DNA from: an uncultured Rhodoplanes sp.
GTDB lineage: Bacteria > Pseudomonadota > Alphaproteobacteria > Rhizobiales > Xanthobacteraceae
Direction: 5' to 3'
NCBI GenBank assembly: GCA_936924235.1
Contig: CAKZHN010000456.1
Location: 1 to 17,621, forward strand
Length of the DNA: 17,621 bases
A program made the translations under genes and the position numbers. The notes beneath the pieces are model-generated. The model was given only the letters and a program-made list of their open reading frames with translations, did no database searches and was not told where the DNA came from. Positions 7,085 to 13,806 of this stretch are shown here, piece after piece (position 1 is the first letter of the stretch; every line of letters begins with the position of its first letter).

Positions 7085-7581
7085 TAGCGCGTCACGATCT
7101 CGGCGCGGCCGACGCTCAGCGCCGCATCGGCCGGCGGCTCGCCGCCGCCGCGGTCGATCAGCGCCACCTCGACCTCGGCGGAGCTGCCCGAGGAGTGGCC
7201 GAGCGCCCGCGAGACGTTGAACTGATAGGTCTGCTCGCGGTCGGCAATCGAGAGACGGCCGACCTCGACAGCCCCGCCCTCTGCGCTTCGCAAGCGCACC
7301 ACGGCGCCGAGATGGCCGGTGCTGGGCCGCCGCACCACGCTGACGCTCAGCTCCAGCATCACGACCTTGGCGTCACGCGCCTGCGCCGGGACCGGAAGCG
7401 ACAGCCGCGCCGGCGACGACGCGGTCGCGGTGTCGCCCGCGGTCGCAAGCGACGACAGCGCGACGATCCAGAGCAGCAGCGCCAGCAGCGGCAGCAGGCA
7501 AATCGTGACCCGGCCGATCGAGAACGGACGGTTCGCGATCGGGCGGCCTGCCGGAGTCGTTGCGTTGGCTGCGGACGTCAT
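7084..7581 (-). CDS. small membrane-anchored protein coupled to tyrosinase
   Basis: 165 residues. A short basic N-terminus is followed by one hydrophobic segment (about 25-47), then an exported beta-rich domain of about 115 residues. I do not recognise a named family. The domain's pattern (a strand VVMLELSVSVV, later YQFNVSRAL, then EVEVALIDRGGG and a final GRAEIV) resembles the C-terminal domain of plant-type polyphenol oxidases, and its end parallels the end of the tyrosinase next to it (QLLPRCES then RRVEIVIL). It may be a detached lid, chaperone or copper-delivery partner of that enzyme. The ATG at 7581 overlaps the tyrosinase stop as ATGA with a GGAG about 10 nt upstream, showing translational coupling. 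The frame extends to 7644 but the coupled start is preferred. Confidence 0.8.
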   Translation of the reverse strand: MTSAANATTPAGRPIANRPFSIGRVTICLLPLLALLLWIVALSSLATAGDTATASSPARLSLPVPAQARDAKVVMLELSVSVVRRPSTGHLGAVVRLRSAEGGAVEVGRLSIADREQTYQFNVSRALGHSSGSSAEVEVALIDRGGGEPPADAALSVGRAEIVTR

Positions 7582-9083
7582 AGGATCACGATCTCCACCC
7601 GGCGGGGCCGGATATTGCTGACATTGGTTTCGGTGCTCTCGCAACGCGGCAGCAGCTGCACGGTGAGACGGTCCTCGCGCAGCCCGCCTTCCCGGTCCGC
7701 CATCTGGGCGAGCGTGGAGGTCAGATCGATGCAGACCGATCCGGCGCCGCCGCTGATCCCGCCGGACCCGTTTGCTTCGCCATGGAGCGCATGCTCGCTG
7801 CCGAAGAACGCCATGCTGGTCGTATAGGTCGGATCGCTGAGCCGCGTGCGCGGCGAAAGATCGACGCAGTTGGTGAACATATGCACGCGCGTGGTCACGT
7901 CGAGCGGCGGCTCCATGTCGCGGATCACCGCCCAGACATAGCGGCGGTAGCGCCGGTCGCCGAGATCGCCGGCCCGCGCCAGCGCGCCCGATCCCAGAAG
8001 CTCGCCAAGCGGCCGGCCGAGCGGCACCGAAACCGCAAGCGGACGCTCGCGCGAGGCGATCTGGCTGTTGTCGGCCGCAGCGACCTCGATGGTGTCGCCG
8101 GTCACGAGTGTGTAGCGGTACAGGCTCGTGCCCGTCCGCAACACACCGCGGGCTTCCATCTGCCGGTAGGCGCGAAGCTTCTCGGTCAGCGGATCGCCCG
8201 ACGGCATCCGGACATCAGCCGCGAACGGGCTGTCGTCGTCGTCGTAGCGGTAGCCCAACGCCGGCGGCGAGATGAGATCGCCGACGCGGGCGTTCAAGCC
8301 CGGGAAATTGCCATTGAAGGAGAAATCGCGCCACAGCGGCTCCGGGCTGTTGGCGTTGCCGCGCGCGTTCCAGGTCGCCCACAGCCGGTCGATGTTGGCG
8401 TGGTGCAGGAAGAAGATCGGATCGCGCGCCGACAGGTCGACCACCGACATGTTGCCGCCGATGCTCTGGTGCACGCCGTCATGCGGATTGAACTCGAGCT
8501 CGGTCTTGGCGCCGATCCGGCGCTGCCATTGCGACGACGCGCTGTCCTGGCCGCGCGGCCGGGCCGAGCCGAACGCCTCGAAGTCGGGACTCATCATGAT
8601 GCGCGAGATCACCTGCGGCCCGACCATGTCGTCGGCGAGCCGGAGCCCGCCCTGGACGCCGGGCCGCGGATGAAACAGCGGATTGGATTCGCGGTTGCCC
8701 GCCGAGAACGCCGCCGGGAAGCCGCGGTCGGCGGTCCAGTTCCAGTAGGGCAGCGCGAAGTCGGCCTTGCCGGACAGCTGGCGCACGATGCGCTCGAACG
8801 AGAGCAGGTAGGCGCGGTGCCACGGCAGGAAGTACCAGTTGCCGTGCGGACAGAAGTTGCGATGGATGTCGGCGAAGCGGATCCAGTTGCGCGGGTCGGA
8901 CGCCGGCAGCGCCTTCATCGCGGCGACCGCGCGGCTCATCGCCGCGAGATCGGGATCGCTCGCGGTCATGCCGCGCACCGAGCGCCGCGTCACCGTCGCG
9001 CCCTGAGCGCGCAGCGGCTGCGACGCGCCGAGGGAGGCCAGCGTCAACCCGCCGGCAGTCAGGAAAGCGCGCCTGTCGAGCAT
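7578..9083 (-). CDS. tyrosinase / polyphenol oxidase, Tat-exported
   Basis: A 501-residue type 3 copper enzyme that would oxidise phenols and catechols to quinones. The N-terminus MLDRRAFLTAGG is a twin-arginine signal, with cleavage likely after LRAQG (about residue 28), so the folded protein is periplasmic. CuA ligands are H74, H80 and H89 (IHRNF, CPHGNW, PWHRAYL). CuB ligands are H201, H205 and H228 (NPHDGVH, FFLHHANIDRLW). A Cys (C78) two residues before the second CuA His matches the Cys-His thioether bridge of fungal and plant enzymes. The C-terminal part (about 370-501) is a beta domain like that of plant polyphenol oxidases. The ATG at 9083 is preferred over a TTG at 9104, as it starts the Tat signal directly and has GGGGAACGGAA upstream. 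The small membrane gene overlaps its stop by 4 bp. Confidence 0.94.
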   Translation of the reverse strand: MLDRRAFLTAGGLTLASLGASQPLRAQGATVTRRSVRGMTASDPDLAAMSRAVAAMKALPASDPRNWIRFADIHRNFCPHGNWYFLPWHRAYLLSFERIVRQLSGKADFALPYWNWTADRGFPAAFSAGNRESNPLFHPRPGVQGGLRLADDMVGPQVISRIMMSPDFEAFGSARPRGQDSASSQWQRRIGAKTELEFNPHDGVHQSIGGNMSVVDLSARDPIFFLHHANIDRLWATWNARGNANSPEPLWRDFSFNGNFPGLNARVGDLISPPALGYRYDDDDSPFAADVRMPSGDPLTEKLRAYRQMEARGVLRTGTSLYRYTLVTGDTIEVAAADNSQIASRERPLAVSVPLGRPLGELLGSGALARAGDLGDRRYRRYVWAVIRDMEPPLDVTTRVHMFTNCVDLSPRTRLSDPTYTTSMAFFGSEHALHGEANGSGGISGGAGSVCIDLTSTLAQMADREGGLREDRLTVQLLPRCESTETNVSNIRPRRVEIVIL

Positions 9084-9164
9084 TTCCGTTCCCCATCCAC
9101 CCAAACGGCAAATGAGTAACGAATGCGCAGGGCCGAACCAATTCGCGGCGGAAGTTTGATTGCG

Positions 9165-9188
9165 CGCGTGGTTAGCACGCGTGGTTAG
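9165..9188. repeat. tandem CGCGTGGTTAG repeat upstream of tyrosinase
   Basis: The 11-mer CGCGTGGTTAG occurs at 9165-9175 and 9178-9188, a 13-bp period, with a third TGGTTA at 9208-9213. They lie about 80-130 bp upstream of the tyrosinase start. They could be regulator sites; TGGTTAA resembles a half of the CtrA box (TTAACCA), but the TTAA-N7-TTAA form is absent. Confidence 0.35.
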
Positions 9189-9210
9189 GAAACGCGGTGA
9201 ACGCGGCTGG

Positions 9211-9222
9211 TTAATGCCGTCC
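9211..9222 (+). repeat. 12-bp direct repeat, left copy
   Basis: TTAATGCCGTCC, identical to 10720-10731. The two copies flank the compositionally odd patch that holds the short ORF and the Ntn-hydrolase-like gene, so they could be remnants of an insertion junction. Twelve bases can match by chance in a window of this size. Confidence 0.3.
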
Positions 9223-9253
9223 TTCGGGCCAGATGTTCGACCAGGAGCATCTC

Positions 9254-9391
9254 ATGAAGCTCGGCCCTGACAACAACGTGATCTGGGCCGTCCGCGAGCT
9301 GATGGGCTGCAAGGGCAAGAACAAGGCGACCCACATGTGCGGCACTCGTGATAAAGTGGCGATCTGGTCAGCCCTTCACATTCACTCGTGA
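9254..9391 (+). CDS. short hypothetical ORF, possibly a truncated gene
   Basis: 45 codons starting MKLGPDNNVIWAVRELMG. An AGGAG ribosome site lies 6-7 nt before the ATG; an upstream in-frame ATG at 9233 lacks one. Codon use is strongly GC-ending up to about 9345 (GCG ACC CAC ATG TGC GGC), then changes to ACT CGT GAT AAA, and the last codons overlap the 3' end of the minus-strand gene by 24 bp. This suggests the original 3' part was lost when the foreign patch arrived and the present tail is accidental. Two cysteines (CKGKNK and MCG) are present. I do not recognise a family. Confidence 0.45.
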   Translation: MKLGPDNNVIWAVRELMGCKGKNKATHMCGTRDKVAIWSALHIHS

Positions 9392-10540
9392 GACGCCGAG
9401 CCGACGCGCAAGGCTCTTCATGTATTCCGGCGACCTGTAGATTTGAAAAAATTTATCGTCGACTCTTTCAATTCGAAATCTTGAGCGGTCTGGCGCGGCC
9501 ACCGTAACACGGCCTGCACCACCCAGATCATCCAGATCGGCCCATGATGTACACTCTACATCGGCATCACTAAAAAGGGGCCTCGCCGCAATCGCCTCGC
9601 AAGCTTTCTGGTCTTCGGTTGCTGGAACTTTGCGCAAGAGTGGATGTATTGATGCCACCCAGTAGTCCGTCTCAAACACCTTTGTAAGCTCCTCGCGGTT
9701 GATTTCGCCGAAGCGTCGATAGACCAGCAGGTCATCTACATAGTGATAGTTCAGATAATTACCTCCATAGAGATCGGCTTCCCCGTCGTGGAAAGACAGG
9801 AGCTCGATGGCAATCGTTGCTGAGGGAAATTTTTCGAACCCGGTCGGTAAAGCACGCGCAATCTCTATGATGCCGCCAAAGTGCTGATCAATCTGCGCCG
9901 TCAGGCTTTCGTAGCAACACTGTGTGGCGACGATTCCAAACGCGCGGCTCATGTCTATGTGGTGGCGGTTTCCGCGCAGTCGCGTCAGCAAGTAGTTCAA
10001 CCAAACGATCGGATTAAAATAGGTGTGCGGGCGCAGAGCCTCACGGCCTCTCAATATTTCTTCGAAGAGATCGAGCACTTTGTTAGCACCACTCCCATTG
10101 GCGTGTACTATGGTGCCGTCCGTTAGAGCTCTGGTTTGAAAACCAGAGCCGAACGCAAGATGATTGCATTTCCCTTCACTAAGAACTGCCGCGAGGATGG
10201 ACGTATTATGCCGTTCGAGATCGTCGAGTTCTGCGGAGAATATTGCCGACACCTGCTCAACTGTGGGATCGGAGATCGCTTCTAAAGCCCGCGCAGCTCG
10301 CCGGACCACGGATTTTGCAACGAAGGAAGACCCACAATAGGCGACGTAGACCTTCCCGTTCAAAATTGCGTTTTTTTGTTCAAGATTGTGTATCTGCCAA
10401 CCACTCGTGTTGCGGGGCCGAGCGAGAAGCCCATTTGGACCGGCCGCACGCCCAGTCCGTTCTCCGGGAACCGAAGTCAGCGTGTCTGACAAGAATATCG
10501 GTGGGCCAGCCGGCGGATAGATTGCCGCGATCACCGTCAC
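9368..10540 (-). CDS. hypothetical protein with HslV/proteasome-like N-terminus (putative Ntn-hydrolase)
   Basis: 390 residues from a GTG at 10540. The frame is open to 10771, but the GTG has GGGAGG five bases upstream, and the 77 earlier codons look like read-through. The N-terminus MTVIAAIYPPAGPPIFLSD recalls HslV and proteasome beta subunits: Thr2 would become the nucleophile after Met removal and Asp19 lies one residue from the proteasome Asp17 position. KNAILNGKVYVAYCGSS (56-72) then resembles the strand pair ending in the Gly-rich turn of HslV. The remaining 300 residues (a long helical region, then a tail with RIERVDDKFFQIYRS) match nothing I know. Codon use is less GC-rich than in the flanking genes. 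It stands alone, with no HslU-like ATPase nearby. The Ntn assignment is an inference from pattern only. Confidence 0.6.
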   Translation of the reverse strand: MTVIAAIYPPAGPPIFLSDTLTSVPGERTGRAAGPNGLLARPRNTSGWQIHNLEQKNAILNGKVYVAYCGSSFVAKSVVRRAARALEAISDPTVEQVSAIFSAELDDLERHNTSILAAVLSEGKCNHLAFGSGFQTRALTDGTIVHANGSGANKVLDLFEEILRGREALRPHTYFNPIVWLNYLLTRLRGNRHHIDMSRAFGIVATQCCYESLTAQIDQHFGGIIEIARALPTGFEKFPSATIAIELLSFHDGEADLYGGNYLNYHYVDDLLVYRRFGEINREELTKVFETDYWVASIHPLLRKVPATEDQKACEAIAARPLFSDADVECTSWADLDDLGGAGRVTVAAPDRSRFRIERVDDKFFQIYRSPEYMKSLARRLGVSRVNVKG

Positions 10541-10545
10541 GAGCG

Positions 10546-10551
10546 CCTCCC
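10546..10551 (-). promoter_or_regulatory. ribosome binding site deciding the start of the Ntn-like gene
   Basis: GGGAGG on the minus strand, five bases before the GTG at 10540. No comparable site precedes the most upstream in-frame start at 10771, so this site fixes the protein at 390 residues and puts a threonine at position 2. Confidence 0.65.
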
Positions 10552-10676
10552 GATCTCCTGCGCAACGCAAGCTACGAAATAGCGCGGCGACGGCTATCCA
10601 AGGGGCCGCAAAGACGCCTGCCGCCGCTCCCAATATGCCGAAGGGCAAGCATCTTTGCCGCTGTGAGGCCCAAGCT

Positions 10677-10931
10677 TCAAGGATTGACCAGCCGAAAACC
10701 TGCCCAATTAAAGGGGTTTTTAATGCCGTCCGCGCCTTTGGAGCCGTCCCGGCGGGCTCTATCAGGGTCAAGGGACCCCCAGAACACCAACGCCAGCGCG
10801 AAGTCGGCGTAGCGCTTCTTACCGGCCGCGCCGGTGCGCACGTCTGGGATCGCCGGCGTACCGCGGATCGTCTTCACCAGTGCGAGATCGTCGATAAGCT
10901 CGGCGTCGCACCAACCGCGCCGGCACCGGGT
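10677..10931 (-). pseudogene. fragment resembling the tail of a phage large terminase
   Basis: Minus-strand frame with DAELIDDLALVKTIRGTP, then a Gly-Lys-Lys-rich stretch and KKRYADFALALVFW (about 10916-10779), then unrelated sequence to a stop at 10677. The order (polar helix, then K-R-x-x-D-x-A-x-A-L) resembles the C-terminal end of phage terminase large subunits, where KRHGDxAxAL-type ends are common. It has no start of its own and begins within a few bases of the neighbouring RTX gene's stop, so it appears to be a broken remnant. The rest of 10541-10933 holds no gene I can support. Confidence 0.35.
10720..10731 (+). repeat. 12-bp direct repeat, right copy
   Basis: TTAATGCCGTCC, identical to 9211-9222. 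It sits next to an AT-rich spot (AATTAAAGGGGTTTTTAA) between the terminase-like fragment and the Ntn-like gene. Possible insertion junction, or chance. Confidence 0.3.
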
Positions 10932-10933
10932 CC

Positions 10934-13576
10934 TCAGCTCAGCTTGAAATCGCCGGCAGTGAGACTGTGCACGCCCTGCAGCAGGATCGACATGTCGGCC
11001 CCGGGCGAGCCGTCGACATTGACCTGGACGACAGTGTTATCGCCGCGCGCTTCCCAACGGACCTGGCCGGCTGCCGTGAACGCGGCGTTGCCGACGAAGG
11101 TGAAGTCGTCGTGGGCGCCGCCGGTGATGGCGTCGATCGCCGAGAGATCAATCAAATCGCCCGAACTAAAATCCGCGATGGTGTCGCGGGTCGCGGCGGT
11201 TGTGCCGCTGTCGTCGATCGATCGATATTCGAACACGTCGTCGCCTGAGCCGCCGGTCAGGATGTCGCGGCCGAGGCCGCCGAACAGATGGTCGTTGCCG
11301 CCGCCGCCGTGAATCCCGTTATCCTGATCGTTGCCGCCGAGGATCAGCCCGGCATTGGAATCGGCACGCAGATACTCGATGCCGGTGCCGATCGTGTAGT
11401 TGACCGAAGTCTGGACCAGATCGGTGCCCGCGCTGTCGGTGATGGTGTCGCCCGGGTTGTCGACGATGTAGACATCATCGCCAGCGCCGCCGTCCATGTG
11501 GTCGGCGCCGAGCCGGCCGTTCAGCAGGTCGTTGCCGGCGCCGCCGGTGATGGTGTTATCAAGGTCATTGCCGGCGAGCGTCAGGCCGGAGCCCGAGTCG
11601 GAAATCAGGATCTCGACATTGGGGGCCAGCGCATAAGACACGGTGGTGTGCACCGTGTCGGTGCCCTGATGGGCGAACTCGGTGACCACGTCGCCGCTGT
11701 TGTCGACGTAGTAGGTATCGTCGCCATTGCCGCCCTGCATGTGGTCGGCCCCGGCCTTGCCGTCCAACTGGTCATTGCCGGCGCCACCAATGATGGTGTT
11801 GTCGAGTGCGTTACCGGTCAACGTCAAGCCGGCATCCGAATCGGCGATCAGGACCTCGACGTTGGGCGCGAGCGTATAGGACACCGTGGTGTGCACCGTA
11901 TCGGTGCCCTGGTTCGCGGCCTCGATCACCTTGTCGCCGGCGCTGTCGACGTAATAGGTATCGTCACCCGCCCCGCCGCGCATCACATCGTCGCCGGTGC
12001 CGCCGTCGAGCACGTCGTCGCCGCCATTGCCGTAGAGCTGGTCGTCGCCGCCCATGCCGTGCAGGATGTCGTTGAAATCACCGCCGGCGAGCGTCTGCGA
12101 CGCGTCGGTGCCGGTGCGGTCCACCGCGGTGTCCGGTGCGCGGCCGTACAACACATAGCTCGCGCCCGAATAGCTATTGGTGCTGCTGTTTGGAGCGCCA
12201 ATGATGAGGTCGGCGAAGCCATCGCCGTTGAGGTCGCCCGCCGAGGCGACCGAGTGACCGCTTGTGTCGAACGACTGAGCGTGGTCGATCTTGAAGCCAT
12301 TGCTGCCGTCGAGGCTCGACAGGTCGATGTTGGCGCCAAACCCTCCGGCCTTGCCGAACACCACGTAGCTTGCCGAATTTGCGTAGTCATAAGTGCCGGG
12401 AGCGCCGACGATGATGTCGTCAAAACCATCGCCGTTGACATCGCCGGCCGAAGCGACCGACCAGCCGGTATCAACGATGTGTCCCGTCGCGTCAGCGCCG
12501 GTGATTTTGAAGCCGTTGGAACCGTCGAGGCTCGACAGGTCGATGTTCGCACCAAAGCCCCCAGCCTTGCCGAATATGACATAGGCGGCGCCGCCGTTTG
12601 GATCGACGCCAGGCGCCCCGACGATCAGGTCAGCGAAACCGTCGTCGTTGATGTCGCCGGCCGAGGCGACAGAGGTGCCGCTCAAATCGTTTGCCGCCGC
12701 GCCGCTGATTTTGAAACCGTTGGAACCGTCGAGGCTCGACACATTGATGCTGGAGCCGAAGCCAGAAGCACTGCCGAACACCACATAGCTTGCGCCTGAT
12801 CTGGTGCCGTGTGGGCTCGAAGTCGGCTGGCCAACGATCACATCGGCGTAGCCGTCGCCGTTGATGTCGCCGGCCGAAGCGACCGCCGGGCCGGCACCAG
12901 CAATCTGGAAGCCGTTGCTGCCGTTCAGACTTGTCACATTGATCTGGGCCGGGAAGCCCGGTGTCCTGCCGAACACCACATAGCTCGAGCCGCCAGAGCC
13001 GACGATCATGTCGTCGACACTGTCGCCATTGAAGTCTCCGGCCGAGGCCACCGACAACCCGACCCCGCTATTACTAGTCGCGCCGACCAGCCTGAAACCA
13101 TTCGAACCGTCCAGCGTCGACAGGTCGAGGTTGGAGGCAAAGCCACCGGCCTTGCCAAACACCACATAAGTAAACCCCTTGTTGGGGCCGTTCTGGTCGG
13201 CTCCAGGAGCACCGATGATCAGGTCGGCAAAGCCGTCGCCATTGACGTCAGCCGAAGCGACCGAGCGACCGGCGTAGTCCTGAAGTTTCGAGCCGCTGAG
13301 CCTGAAGCCATCGCTGCCATCGAGGCTCGATAGATCGATGTTGGCGCCAAAGCCGGAAGCCGTGCCGAACACCACGAAAGCTGCGCCCGGCCTGGCGGAG
13401 TCATACATCATGCCCGGCGCACCGATAATCAGGTCGAGGAGACCGTCACCGTTGACGTCGCCGGCCGACGCAACGGAGTTGCCGGTATAATCGCCGCTCG
13501 ATACACCGGTGATCTTGAATCCGTTGGTGCCGTTGAGGCTCGAGAGATCGATCACCGATGGATACTGCGACATCAT
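10934..13576 (-). CDS. secreted FG-GAP repeat / RTX calcium-binding protein
   Basis: 880 residues, very Gly/Asp/Ser-rich, almost no cysteine and no Sec signal. Residues about 7-480 hold seven FG-GAP (integrin-alpha-like beta-propeller) repeats, each with a core like SVASAGDVNGDGFADLIIGAP and a linker like ANIDLSSLDGSNGFKI; the Asp-rich loops bind Ca2+. Residues about 495-785 hold RTX nonapeptide blocks (GGAGNDQLDG, GGAGDDTYYVD) separated by three copies of a spacer (TDTVHTTVSYTLAPNVEVLI). The last 90 residues (RDTIADFSSGDLIDLSAID onward) resemble the C-terminal type I secretion domain of serralysin-like proteins. It is probably secreted in one step and folded by calcium outside, serving in surface binding or biofilm. 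No ABC exporter genes are nearby. ATG codons at 13576 and 13573 both follow an AGAGGTG site; the second is equally likely. Confidence 0.9.
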   Translation of the reverse strand: MMSQYPSVIDLSSLNGTNGFKITGVSSGDYTGNSVASAGDVNGDGLLDLIIGAPGMMYDSARPGAAFVVFGTASGFGANIDLSSLDGSDGFRLSGSKLQDYAGRSVASADVNGDGFADLIIGAPGADQNGPNKGFTYVVFGKAGGFASNLDLSTLDGSNGFRLVGATSNSGVGLSVASAGDFNGDSVDDMIVGSGGSSYVVFGRTPGFPAQINVTSLNGSNGFQIAGAGPAVASAGDINGDGYADVIVGQPTSSPHGTRSGASYVVFGSASGFGSSINVSSLDGSNGFKISGAAANDLSGTSVASAGDINDDGFADLIVGAPGVDPNGGAAYVIFGKAGGFGANIDLSSLDGSNGFKITGADATGHIVDTGWSVASAGDVNGDGFDDIIVGAPGTYDYANSASYVVFGKAGGFGANIDLSSLDGSNGFKIDHAQSFDTSGHSVASAGDLNGDGFADLIIGAPNSSTNSYSGASYVLYGRAPDTAVDRTGTDASQTLAGGDFNDILHGMGGDDQLYGNGGDDVLDGGTGDDVMRGGAGDDTYYVDSAGDKVIEAANQGTDTVHTTVSYTLAPNVEVLIADSDAGLTLTGNALDNTIIGGAGNDQLDGKAGADHMQGGNGDDTYYVDNSGDVVTEFAHQGTDTVHTTVSYALAPNVEILISDSGSGLTLAGNDLDNTITGGAGNDLLNGRLGADHMDGGAGDDVYIVDNPGDTITDSAGTDLVQTSVNYTIGTGIEYLRADSNAGLILGGNDQDNGIHGGGGNDHLFGGLGRDILTGGSGDDVFEYRSIDDSGTTAATRDTIADFSSGDLIDLSAIDAITGGAHDDFTFVGNAAFTAAGQVRWEARGDNTVVQVNVDGSPGADMSILLQGVHSLTAGDFKLS

Positions 13577-13806
13577 TTCACCTCTGTCGGACGACCTGTC
13601 GCCTGTGTCGGGCGTGCAAGGTCCTGAATCCGATGCGCGTCAACCACGCATGCCCATTGGATTACATGTGCCCTGCGACATAATAGGTGCACTAACGTGA
13701 CGGTTTTACAACGTGGAACTTTACCCCCACGGTTGTGATGGCCCTAGCGAAATGCGCGCCGATCCGCATGACGGAACGGCTTGTCAGACTCGAATTTTCG
13801 TCTGGA

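Noticed and set aside
7782..9119. Long plus-strand open frame opposite tyrosinase
   Set aside because: Arg/Ala-rich shadow with no recognisable motif; tyrosinase copper motifs lie on the minus strand.
9165..9214. CtrA binding box upstream of tyrosinase
   Set aside because: TGGTTAA half-like sequences exist but the TTAA-N7-TTAA layout is missing, so I only report repeats.
10541..10771. 77-codon N-terminal extension of the Ntn-like gene with a hydrophobic stretch
   Set aside because: The GTG at 10540 has a strong ribosome site and gives a family-like N-terminus; the extension lacks one.
11288..12799. Long plus-strand open frame opposite the FG-GAP/RTX gene
   Set aside because: Its repeats are just the antisense of the FG-GAP repeats.
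11221..13560. Repeated DNA that could suggest a CRISPR or tandem repeat array
   Set aside because: The period follows the coded FG-GAP and RTX protein repeats, units diverge, and no uniform spacers exist.
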